From Candidatus Levilactobacillus faecigallinarum (GTDB lineage Bacteria > Bacillota > Bacilli > Lactobacillales > Lactobacillaceae), in assembly GCA_019113985.1 (NCBI GenBank), contig DXGJ01000060.1, positions 1 to 46,756 on the forward strand: a stretch of DNA of 46,756 nt, written 5' to 3'. Position 1 is the stretch's first letter; each line of letters begins with the position of its first letter. The notes under the pieces were generated by a model. The model worked only from the letters and a program-made list of their open reading frames with translations, had not been told where the DNA came from and did no database searches. The position numbers were made by a program, and so were the translations under genes. This document shows positions 31,922 through 40,229 of the stretch, one piece after another.

Positions 31922-33055
31922 ATGCGATTTTTACATACGGCCGATTGGCACATCGGCAAGAAGTTACACGGCTATGATTTATTGACCGAACAGCGGGATG
32001 CTTATCGGCAGATCAAAGCGATTGTCCTTGATGAGCAGGTGGATGCTGTTGTGATTGCGGGTGACCTGTACGACCGGGCGTTGCCTAATGAAGATGCGGT
32101 CACGGCCCTCGATGAGATGCTGGTCGACTTGAATCGGACGCAGAAGTTTCCGGTGCTAGCCATTAGTGGGAACCACGATTCTGGCGTTCGACTAGGCTAT
32201 GGCCGGCAGTGGTTCGCCAGCACGGGATTTTACCTGCGGACGCAGGTGGCAGAGGGGCTAGATTCCATCACCCTGGGTGATACCCAGTTCTTTTTGTTGC
32301 CTTACTTTGAACCCTTTGCGGTCCGCCAACTGTTCGATGATGAATCGATTCGCACGGTGGCCCAAGCCATGGAACGGTTGGTGACGGCAATGCGTGCGAA
32401 GTTTGCTCCCGATAAAAAGCACGTTCTGGTGGCCCACTTCTTTGCGGCCGGTAGTCAGCATAGCGATTCGGAGACCCAGGTCCAAGTTGGTGGTTTGAAT
32501 GCCGTGCCGGTTGATTTACTGCGTGATTTTGATTACGTGGCCCTGGGACACCTTCACCGGAAGGAGGCCCTACAACATGAACCGACCATTAAGTACAGCG
32601 GCTCACCACTGAAGTTTTCGACCAGTGAGGCGGCGGATACCAAGGGGGTCTGGATTGTCGATACCGATACGACACCGGCGACCGTGACCTTTAAACCCTT
32701 GAAGCCCCTGAACGACTTGGTGGTGCTCCAGAGCAGCTTTGCGGAGTTGATGGACCGCGACCAGGACTTTCCGGTTACGGCTGACGATTTTATCGCCGTA
32801 GCGCTGACCGATACCGCGCCAATTCCCAACGTCATGCAACGGCTGAAGACCCGCTTCCCGAAGATTATCGAACTCCAACGGGTCAATCCGCTAGACGTGG
32901 CCTTGCCAGAGCTGAACACCCAGCAGGTTCAGGCGGACCCCTTCGCACTGATGACGGACTTTTTTAAGCAAACGACCAAACACGACTTGACCCAGCAACA
33001 GACTCAGTGGGCACAGCGGGCCTTACAGGCGGCCACCAAGGAGGATGCGCAATGA
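31922..33055 (+). CDS. sbcD: Exonuclease SbcD (Mre11-type nuclease subunit)
   Basis: A 377-residue metallophosphoesterase. The phosphoesterase motifs are in order: HTADWHIGK near residue 5, VIAGDLYDRALP near 45, AISGNHDSGVRLG near 80, VAHFFAAG, and VALGHLHRK. A SbcD C-terminal domain follows. Together with SbcC it forms an ATP-dependent nuclease that opens DNA hairpins and double-strand break ends. Its stop overlaps the sbcC start in an ATGA, the usual coupling for this pair. It lies three bases after tag, with AAAGGAG for its own start. Confidence 0.95.
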   Translation: MRFLHTADWHIGKKLHGYDLLTEQRDAYRQIKAIVLDEQVDAVVIAGDLYDRALPNEDAVTALDEMLVDLNRTQKFPVLAISGNHDSGVRLGYGRQWFASTGFYLRTQVAEGLDSITLGDTQFFLLPYFEPFAVRQLFDDESIRTVAQAMERLVTAMRAKFAPDKKHVLVAHFFAAGSQHSDSETQVQVGGLNAVPVDLLRDFDYVALGHLHRKEALQHEPTIKYSGSPLKFSTSEAADTKGVWIVDTDTTPATVTFKPLKPLNDLVVLQSSFAELMDRDQDFPVTADDFIAVALTDTAPIPNVMQRLKTRFPKIIELQRVNPLDVALPELNTQQVQADPFALMTDFFKQTTKHDLTQQQTQWAQRALQAATKEDAQ

Positions 33056-36000
33056 CACCATTAACGTTGCATTTACAGTATTTTGGCCCCTATCGGGATG
33101 CGACAATTGACTTTACCAAGTTTGCCAGTACCCCGTTATTTTTGATCAGTGGTAAGACGGGGAGCGGTAAGACCACGATTTTTGATGGCATGTGTTATGC
33201 CTTGTTTAATCAGACCTCGGGCATCGATCGAGAGCCTAAGGCCATGCGGTCGGACTTTGCGACCTTCGACGACCAGACCCAGGTGACATTTACCTTCAGT
33301 CATCGAGACAAACACTATGAGATTGTCCGGGAGCCGGAGCAGACGCTGCATAAGAAACGGGGCGATGGGGTCACCAACGTTGCGGCCAGCGTTACGTTGA
33401 CCGTTTGGGACGGCACGACCGAGGTCGATCAGCTGACCAAGGCAGGACAGGTCCAAGATTACCTGGGCCGACTTCTCCAGATGGATGCGAAGCAATTTGC
33501 GCAAATCGTTCTGTTACCGCAGGGGCAATTTCGCCGCTTCCTGGTGGCGCCTAGCGATGAGAAGGCTACGGTCCTGGAACAGCTCTTCAATACCGAGCTC
33601 TTTGGGAAGTGGTCGGATAAGCTGGTGGACCAACTCCGTGAGAGCCGCACCGCTAACAAGGCTGCTCTTACCGAACTGCACCGTCTCCAAACGGAATTGA
33701 CCTGGGACCAACCGAACCAGGCGACCGCGGCGGAGCTTATCACGGCCCAGAAAACCACGGATTTACTGGCTCTAATGGCCACCCAACAAGCCACCACACA
33801 GGCAGCCCAGCAGCAGGCAACAACGGCCTATCAAACCGCGCAAACGCGGGAACAGGCACTGACCCGGCAGGATACCCGAGAGGAGCAGCTCCTGAATGAC
33901 CGGCAGCAATTGACGGCTGCCCAGGCGCAACAGCAAGCATTGGCCGGACAAACCACGGAGATGGCGACTCTGCAGAACGAAATCACCGAACTTGACTGGA
34001 CCCAGACGTTCCAACCGACCTGGCAAAACTGGCAACGAGCGCAGACGGCCCTTAAGCAACGGCAGCAAGCGGTCCAGACTGCTACGCAACGATTGACTGT
34101 GGCCCAAACGGCTGACAAAGCCGCCCAGGAGCAACAGGCTAGCCTGACTGATTTGCAGCAGAACATCGCCAAGTGGCAACAGCAGCAAGTCCTAAATCAA
34201 CGGATTCGTCCGGTCTACGAACAAATCACGGCGACGCAGACTAAGCTCACGGCGGCTCAGGGCGCGATGACGCAAGCTACGGCGACCGTTACGACAACGA
34301 CGCAACAACTGCAGGTCAACCAGACGGCCACTTCGTCTCAGCAGGCGATCATCGCGGGACAAAGCGACCTGTATGCAAAGGCCCAAGAGTTAGCAGAGCA
34401 GGCAGCAACGCTTCACGACTGGCAACAGCAGGCGACCCGGTTACAACAACAAGCGCAGGCCAACCAGGCTGTGGAGGACCAGCTCACGGCGTTGACGCCC
34501 CGGGTCAACCAGGCCCAGTCCGCCGCCGAATCTGCCCAACAAGTGGCCGATGACCGTTACCAACTGCGGTTACGGCACCAAATTGCGGAATTAAGCGCGC
34601 AATTGACCCCTGGTAGCCCTTGCCCGGTCTGTGGGTCGACCGAACATCCCGTGCCAGCCCCGACCCAAGTTGCGGGGGAGCGGGTCTCGGCCGAAACGGT
34701 CCGTGCCGCCCAGACTACGGCGACACAAGCGCAACGCACCGCCACCGAGTTAGCGGCTGAGCAGACCCAGCTGACACAAAAGCGTGACCAGAACGCGACC
34801 GAGTACCAAACGGCCTTGACCAAGTTACGGCAAGTGCTACAGACTAGCTTTGACCTTCCGGATACAGCCGATGGGGTGGTCCTGGACCAAGTTCTGCAGA
34901 CAGCATTGCGGGAGAACGTGGCCGCAACCAAGACCACACAACAAGCGTTGGACCAGGTCAAGCAGGCCCAAACACGGCTAACCGCCTTAACGCAAGCTGC
35001 GGACCAATTACAAGACCACTTGGTGCAACAACGGACGGCGGTTCAACGGGCGCAGACCCAGGTTGATCAGCTGACGGCCCAGTTAGCGGCGCAACGCGAT
35101 CAGTTACCGGAAGATGCGCCAACCTTTGCTGCGTTCGCCGAGCAGGAACAACGCGTTAACCAGCAGCTGACGACGGGACAGGCCCAGTGGCAGGCGGCGG
35201 TCGACCACGTGGCAGCGACCAAGCAGGCTGTGACGGTTGCCCAAACGGAAGCCCAGAGTGCCCAAACGGAGTTGGCTCAGAGTCACCAACAGGTCACAAC
35301 AGCCCGGCAGGCTATGGACCAAATCTTGGCGAACCATCAGTTGGATTGGGCACAGGATGAGGCGCAGGTTGCGGAACAGCTGGCGGCGCTACCAACGCTG
35401 ACGCAGAAACGCCAAACGCTCCAGAATTTCCGGTCGCAACAAGAACGGCTAACCGCCACGATTACCGAATTGACCAAACGAATTGGCGACCAGCCAGAGC
35501 CCGACCGCGAACAGACCCAGGCAGCCCTGGCGGCAGTCCATCAGCAGGTCGCGCAATTGCAGGACCAACGTTACGCCTACCAGAGCCAGTGGCAACATAA
35601 CGACCAGCTGGTCACGACGCTGAATCAACAACTGGCGGACCATGCAGTAGCCATGCAGGCCACCCAGGACCTTGAGGAATTGGCCGGGGTCCTGAATGGT
35701 GACGGCCCAAACAGTCGGATTGGGTTGGAGCGCTATGTTTTGCAGACGTATCTGCGTCAAATCTTACGTGTCGGCAACCAACGTCTTCAGAACCTGACCA
35801 ACGGTCGCTACCAGTTCGTCATCGACGAGACTCCGGCGGCTTCAAAGAAGCGGTCGGGACTTGAAATCGACGTTTATGATGATCACGTTGGCGAGCAACG
35901 GAGCGTGCATACCTTGTCCGGCGGGGAAAGCTTTATCGCGGCCCTGGCCTTAGCATTAGCCCTGGGTGAGGTCATTCAGCGAACGACCGGGAGTGTGGAT

Positions 36001-36219
36001 GTGGATGCCCTGTTTATCGACGAAGGTTTTGGGTCGCTGGACGAGGATGCCTTAATGACGGCGCTCGAATCCTTAGAATCCGTCGAGGGTCAGCACCGGA
36101 TGATTGGGATTATTAGTCACGTGAGCGAGCTTCAGACGCAGGTACCGAACCAGCTTCAGGTCATCTCGAATGGTAACGGTGAGAGCCATGTGCGCTACCG
36201 GACCCTGGCCGACCTATAG
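33052..36219 (+). CDS. sbcC: Exonuclease SbcC (Rad50-type SMC ATPase)
   Basis: 1055 residues from ATG 33052, with GGAGG just upstream and a four-base overlap with sbcD. The Walker A is ISGKTGSGKTTIFDG near residue 40. A long glutamine- and threonine-rich coiled coil follows. The zinc hook CPVCG lies near residue 524. A return coil leads to the signature LSGGES and the Walker B LFIDEGFGSLDEDAL near the C-terminus, with the D-loop and switch histidine after it. It forms a dimer with SbcD and tethers DNA ends through the hook. The domain order and hook position at mid-chain match intact SbcC. Assignment is firm. Confidence 0.95.
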   Translation: MTPLTLHLQYFGPYRDATIDFTKFASTPLFLISGKTGSGKTTIFDGMCYALFNQTSGIDREPKAMRSDFATFDDQTQVTFTFSHRDKHYEIVREPEQTLHKKRGDGVTNVAASVTLTVWDGTTEVDQLTKAGQVQDYLGRLLQMDAKQFAQIVLLPQGQFRRFLVAPSDEKATVLEQLFNTELFGKWSDKLVDQLRESRTANKAALTELHRLQTELTWDQPNQATAAELITAQKTTDLLALMATQQATTQAAQQQATTAYQTAQTREQALTRQDTREEQLLNDRQQLTAAQAQQQALAGQTTEMATLQNEITELDWTQTFQPTWQNWQRAQTALKQRQQAVQTATQRLTVAQTADKAAQEQQASLTDLQQNIAKWQQQQVLNQRIRPVYEQITATQTKLTAAQGAMTQATATVTTTTQQLQVNQTATSSQQAIIAGQSDLYAKAQELAEQAATLHDWQQQATRLQQQAQANQAVEDQLTALTPRVNQAQSAAESAQQVADDRYQLRLRHQIAELSAQLTPGSPCPVCGSTEHPVPAPTQVAGERVSAETVRAAQTTATQAQRTATELAAEQTQLTQKRDQNATEYQTALTKLRQVLQTSFDLPDTADGVVLDQVLQTALRENVAATKTTQQALDQVKQAQTRLTALTQAADQLQDHLVQQRTAVQRAQTQVDQLTAQLAAQRDQLPEDAPTFAAFAEQEQRVNQQLTTGQAQWQAAVDHVAATKQAVTVAQTEAQSAQTELAQSHQQVTTARQAMDQILANHQLDWAQDEAQVAEQLAALPTLTQKRQTLQNFRSQQERLTATITELTKRIGDQPEPDREQTQAALAAVHQQVAQLQDQRYAYQSQWQHNDQLVTTLNQQLADHAVAMQATQDLEELAGVLNGDGPNSRIGLERYVLQTYLRQILRVGNQRLQNLTNGRYQFVIDETPAASKKRSGLEIDVYDDHVGEQRSVHTLSGGESFIAALALALALGEVIQRTTGSVDVDALFIDEGFGSLDEDALMTALESLESVEGQHRMIGIISHVSELQTQVPNQLQVISNGNGESHVRYRTLADL

Positions 36220-36375
36220 GCTGCTTTCCTAGTCCCCTGAACGGTTTAGGGGCGGTTTGATTAGTTGATTTGTTTAAATATAAAACAGTTATATACTCAA
36301 TGTTTTTGCGTGCATAATGTCTCAAAAAGGTCTATTATAGTTTTAATCAAAGACAGAAAGAAATGAGATGGTTTT

Positions 36376-37380
36376 ATGTGCACGAGCTTAACTTACAAAA
36401 ACAGTCGGGGCGACCACTTCTTAGCCCGTACGATGGATTTTTCCTTTGAACTGAATGGTCGGGCAATGTTTATGCCCCGGCAGCGGACAGTTCAGGGGGA
36501 TGCCGGCGCCTTTACGACGAAGTATGGATTCGTCGGCGCGGGTCGGACGATTGGTCACGAAATTTTTGTGGATGGCGTGAATGAACGGGGCGTTGGGGCC
36601 GCAGCCCTGTATTTCCCACAAAACGCGCATTACGTAGATCAAGCCGACGAGGATAAGCTCGGGATTGCACCGCACGACTTTGTGACCTGGGTCTTAGGGA
36701 ATGCCGGCAGCGTTGCTGAACTCCGCGACCTGGTTCATCAAGTCCAACTAGTCGATACGCCCATCTCATTGCTACAGCTCACCACACCACTGCACTACAT
36801 CATTAGTGACACCACCGGGGATACGGCGGTATTGGAAGCGACCAGCGACCACTTGGAACTGATCGATAATCCCGTGGGGGTCATGACGAACTCACCCGAG
36901 TTCGGCTGGCATCTACAGAACTTGAGCACCTACGGGACGTTGACGGCTGAGGAACGGCCACTCCACGACTACCTGGGGTATCAGCTGAAGACCCAGGGGC
37001 CCGGTACCGGGGCGTTGGGAATGCCAGGAGACTACACCTCACCGTCACGGTTCGTCCGGACGGCCTTCGCTAAGCACTTTAGCCAGGCAACGCCGGATAC
37101 GCCGAGCACCTTGAACCTCCTCCAGCATCTATTGGACAGCGTGACGATTCCTAAGGGCGTTAAGCTCAAGGCCGATGGCGAGAGCGACTACACCCAATAC
37201 CGGGGGTACATGAGCCTCGATGATCGGGCTTACTACATGGAGCCTTACGACAATCTCGAGTTGCAGTGCCTGCAATTGACTGACGATATGTTGGCGAACC
37301 AACACGACCCCATTGAATTCCCACTGGAACACGGCGTTCACATCCACAACTTGACGCCCACTCCCGCATCAGCAGAATAA
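36376..37380 (+). CDS. Choloylglycine hydrolase-family amidase, penicillin V acylase-like
   Basis: A 334-residue Ntn hydrolase. The catalytic residues are visible: Cys2 (exposed after Met removal), Arg18 and Asp21 in ARTMDF, Asn172 in GVMTNSPEF, and an arginine in SPSRFVRTAF. Where bile salt hydrolases have Asn in the GLNYP-type loop, this protein has Tyr79 (AAALYFP). Bacillus penicillin V acylase has the same tyrosine, so an acylase or N-acyl-amide substrate is at least as likely as bile salts. It acts in the cytoplasm. The gene is transcribed alone. The region 36220-36375 has a weak hairpin (CCCCT/AGGGG) and no other gene. Confidence 0.88.
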   Translation: MCTSLTYKNSRGDHFLARTMDFSFELNGRAMFMPRQRTVQGDAGAFTTKYGFVGAGRTIGHEIFVDGVNERGVGAAALYFPQNAHYVDQADEDKLGIAPHDFVTWVLGNAGSVAELRDLVHQVQLVDTPISLLQLTTPLHYIISDTTGDTAVLEATSDHLELIDNPVGVMTNSPEFGWHLQNLSTYGTLTAEERPLHDYLGYQLKTQGPGTGALGMPGDYTSPSRFVRTAFAKHFSQATPDTPSTLNLLQHLLDSVTIPKGVKLKADGESDYTQYRGYMSLDDRAYYMEPYDNLELQCLQLTDDMLANQHDPIEFPLEHGVHIHNLTPTPASAE

Positions 37381-37385
37381 GAAGA

Positions 37386-37421
37386 AAAAAACCACAACCC
37401 GCGAAGGTTGTGGCTTTTTGT
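37386..37421. terminator. Terminator between the acylase and GH3 genes
   Basis: AAAACCACAACC pairs with GGTTGTGGCTTTT around CCGCGAA. The A and T tracts on both sides suit termination of both convergent genes. Confidence 0.8.
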
Positions 37422-37432
37422 CATGATCAGAA

Positions 37433-39691
37433 TTAACGGGCGTGGTTTGCCTCGTGGATGAAGCGGTGAATCAGGTCGTACGGTGTGCCCAGTGCAACGA
37501 CGGCCCGGAGTGGCATGTTTAGGAACATCCGGTCTTGTAGTGCTGAAGCCTCACCGTTGGCGTCAGTCGCCACGAATGGATTCCCGCTTTGGTCACCGTC
37601 GGCTAACGGTTTGATGACCGTTTCCTTGAAAGTGGCCAGCAATTCGGGGTCGCGAACGATGGTGGTCAAGTAGGTTTCTGGTGTGATGGGGGCTGGCGAG
37701 TTCTCGAAGTCCATGGTTAACTTGGTCTGGAGCCGCATGTCGCGGGAAGAGGCCCCAATCATGATTTCGTAATCGCCAGTATCGGCCTGCCACCGATGGT
37801 TACGTTCACACCACCAGCTGAAGTCGCGGCGGTTGAGCTTGAGCGTAACGGGGACGGTTTCACCCGGCGCCACGGCGACCTTGGTGAAGGCCCGTAGTTC
37901 CTTAGTCGGCATGGGGGCGTGGGAGGCGTGGTTCGCCACGTAGAGTTGTGGCACAGCCTGACCGGCCAGGTCGCCGGTGTTGGTGACGTCAAAGGTGACG
38001 GTGGCCCCGTGTGCGTCGGCGTTAACGTTCAGGTTCGTGTATTCGAAGGTGGTGTAACTCAGGCCGTGGCCGAACGGGAAGAGAACGTGCATTTCGTGAG
38101 TATCGTAGTACCGGTAACCCATAAAGATACCTTCGGAATAGTATTCGTGGTGTGGGTCCTGCCCAAACGTTGGGGCCATTGGCGTATCGGTCAGGCGAGC
38201 TGGGAAGGTCTCGGTCAAATGGCCGGATGGGTTGACCCGGCCCGTAATGATGTCCCAGGTGGCTTCACCGACAGCCTCACCAGCCAAGTAGGTCTCAACG
38301 ACGGCGGCAACCGTGTGAATCCACGGCATTTCGACGGCTGAACCGTTCTGGAGGACTACCGTGGTGTGGTCATTGAGCTTGCCCAGGCGGCCAATCAGGT
38401 CGGTCTGATTCTCAGGTAACATCAGAGAGGACTTGTCGAAGCCCTCTGATTCAGCGCTGGCCGGATACCCGGCGAATACGATAACGTGGTCGGCCTTTTC
38501 GGCGGCGTTGAGCGCTTCCTGAGCCAGGTCATCGTTGGTTTCGTCTTCGTTTAGGTGATAACCTGGGTAATAGTCGGCGGTCAACCCACTATCCTTTAGG
38601 GCCTCGAGCGGCGTAGTCAGCTCGCTGGGATTGACGTGGGAACTGCCGGCACCTTGGTACCGGGGATTTGCGGCCAATTCCCCGATAATGACCACCTTGC
38701 CGGCCTTGGCCGGTTTAAGCGGTAATTCGTTGTTTTTATTTTGTAAGAGAACAATCCCGTCGTCGGCCATCTTTCGGGCGAATTCGTGATGTTCGTGGTG
38801 GTCGTAACTGCCAGCTTCAGGGGCAGCTTGCCAGTCGCGTAGCAGGTGGAGCAGATGCCGGACCGACTTGTCCAGCGTCCCTTCATCGAGTTCACCGGTT
38901 TCAACGGCGCGGATGACTTCGTCGATCGACGCCTGGCCCTTACCCGGCATTTCCAGGTCGAGACCTGCGCGCAAGGCCGCCGCGTGGTTGGCCACGGCGC
39001 CCCAATCGGACATCACAGCACCGTGGAAGCCCCATTCATCACGGAGAATGCTACGAAGCAGTCGGTGGTTCTGGGAGTTCAACGTTCCGTTGATCCGGTT
39101 GTATGAGGTCATCAGGGTTGCCGGGTGTGCCGCCTTGACGATAATTTCAAAGGTTCGTAAGTAGAGTTCACGTAGGGTCCGTTGGGACATGTCGCTTGAG
39201 GCCGTGAACCGTTGATTTTCACGGTTGTTAGCGGCAAAGTGCTTAACGGAAACACCAACGTGTTGGGATTGGACTCCCTGAACGTAGGCGCTTCCGAGCT
39301 TCCCAGCTACCAGGGGATCTTCGGATAAATATTCGAAGTTTCGACCACCCAGGGGGGAACGTTTCAGATTGACCCCGGGACCGAGTAAGAGGCTGACCTG
39401 TTCGGCACGGGCCTCAGCACCCAGATGTTCGCCTAATTTTTGCATTAATGGCTGGTTCCACGTGCTAGCGCTCAGGGCGGCAGCGGGATAGGTGATGGCG
39501 CGCACTGAGTTGTTTAAATCGTTTGCCCCAGCAGTCGAATCTTGTTTCCGTAATCCTGATGGGCCATCCGTCATCATCAAAACCGGTAATCCAAGGCGGT
39601 CGATAGTGGCGGTGTACCAATTGTGTTTACCCGAAACTAAAGCGGCCTTCTCCGGTAGGGTGAGGGCTGCTAGTGTCTTTTCGATGTCCAT
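37433..39691 (-). CDS. Glycoside hydrolase family 3 beta-glucosidase
   Basis: A 752-residue enzyme of normal length. The N-terminal barrel has GLPVLMMTDGPSGLR, GPGVNLKRSPLGGRNFEYLS, and the nucleophile Asp229 in VMSDWGAV. The alpha/beta domain follows. The C-terminal fibronectin-III-like domain carries VTFDVTNTGDLAG and a tail with SWWCERNHRW. It lacks a signal peptide, so it hydrolyses imported beta-glucosides inside the cell. Start ATG 39691 has AAAGGA at 9 bases. A TGAAAACGGTATAC segment upstream is partly like a catabolite (cre) site overlapping the -10 box, but this is weak. It stands alone, with no sugar transporter beside it. Confidence 0.92.
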   Translation of the reverse strand: MDIEKTLAALTLPEKAALVSGKHNWYTATIDRLGLPVLMMTDGPSGLRKQDSTAGANDLNNSVRAITYPAAALSASTWNQPLMQKLGEHLGAEARAEQVSLLLGPGVNLKRSPLGGRNFEYLSEDPLVAGKLGSAYVQGVQSQHVGVSVKHFAANNRENQRFTASSDMSQRTLRELYLRTFEIIVKAAHPATLMTSYNRINGTLNSQNHRLLRSILRDEWGFHGAVMSDWGAVANHAAALRAGLDLEMPGKGQASIDEVIRAVETGELDEGTLDKSVRHLLHLLRDWQAAPEAGSYDHHEHHEFARKMADDGIVLLQNKNNELPLKPAKAGKVVIIGELAANPRYQGAGSSHVNPSELTTPLEALKDSGLTADYYPGYHLNEDETNDDLAQEALNAAEKADHVIVFAGYPASAESEGFDKSSLMLPENQTDLIGRLGKLNDHTTVVLQNGSAVEMPWIHTVAAVVETYLAGEAVGEATWDIITGRVNPSGHLTETFPARLTDTPMAPTFGQDPHHEYYSEGIFMGYRYYDTHEMHVLFPFGHGLSYTTFEYTNLNVNADAHGATVTFDVTNTGDLAGQAVPQLYVANHASHAPMPTKELRAFTKVAVAPGETVPVTLKLNRRDFSWWCERNHRWQADTGDYEIMIGASSRDMRLQTKLTMDFENSPAPITPETYLTTIVRDPELLATFKETVIKPLADGDQSGNPFVATDANGEASALQDRMFLNMPLRAVVALGTPYDLIHRFIHEANHAR

Positions 39692-39796
39692 ACGTTCAAA
39701 TCCTTTCTACTTAATCAGCTTATCACCAGTATACCGTTTTCATTGTTGAGATGTCACCGTTAACCCAAAAACTTTCGGAAGCGGAACACATATACT

Positions 39797-39825
39797 TTGA
39801 CAAACCGGCGGAAGTGGGTTACTTT
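39797..39825 (+). promoter_or_regulatory. Promoter of the cysteine-leader/OppA transcript
   Basis: TTGACA (39797-39802) and TACTTT (39820-39825) are 17 bases apart. The predicted start, near 39832, leaves about 47 bases before the leader peptide. Confidence 0.6.
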
Positions 39826-39878
39826 AAGAAAGTGCAATCAAGCATTTTGCTAAAAAAGACGAAAAGGAGGAAATCACG

Positions 39879-39971
39879 ATGATCAGCGCTAACCAAAACC
39901 AAGTTCAAGTCGTTCTGGCTGCCGCATGTTGCGAATGTAACGTGTGCTTTTTGCGTTGCGTTCATCCGTGA
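39879..39971 (+). CDS. Cysteine-rich 30-residue leader peptide
   Basis: ATG 39879 follows AAAAGGAGG at about 8 bases, a near-perfect ribosome binding site. The frame encodes 30 residues ending in TGA at 39969-39971. Residues 17-27 contain five cysteines (AACCECNVCFLRC), a very high density. An intrinsic terminator begins about 50 bases after its stop, and an OppA-like lipoprotein gene follows. No signal peptide or bacteriocin leader pattern is present. The arrangement fits a leader whose translation through the Cys codons senses charged tRNA-Cys. It is too short to be called by most gene finders. Confidence 0.65.
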   Translation: MISANQNQVQVVLAAACCECNVCFLRCVHP

Positions 39972-40019
39972 TTTCCAGCCAAACTAGTCGTACATAATCC
40001 AATGAGACGATTAAATAGG

Positions 40020-40061
40020 CGGGTATTTCTCACGTGTGAACGTGGGGAATACCCGTTTTTT
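40020..40061 (+). terminator. Intrinsic terminator/attenuator before the OppA-like gene
   Basis: CGGGTATT (40020-40027) pairs with AATACCCG (40048-40055), and CACGT pairs with ACGTG inside. TTTTTT follows. It lies between the leader peptide stop (39971) and the gene start (40230), so read-through must be conditional. ACGTG within the leader's Cys codons (39940-39944) could pair with the CACGT of the terminator and prevent its formation. Confidence 0.7.
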
Positions 40062-40229
40062 GTGGTCTTAGGGGGTTGCATTGCACCCGTAATACCGTTC
40101 GACGAGAAGCGACCCTGGGACTGGCGACGGCCATCCCAGTCATCACAAAGGGCCCCAACTTGCAAGGGTGATGTCGTGGCTTCAACGGCGTTCGGATCTG
40201 ACAGGAGTTTTGAGGAAAAGGAGAAATCA

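Noticed and set aside
36232-36253. CCCCT/AGGGG hairpin after sbcC as a terminator
   Set aside because: No T run follows it; the end of the sbcC transcript is therefore not assigned.
39891-39971. Cysteine-rich peptide as a bacteriocin or ribosomally made peptide precursor
   Set aside because: No double-glycine leader, no modification or export genes nearby, and a terminator plus an uptake gene immediately follow; an attenuator leader is simpler.
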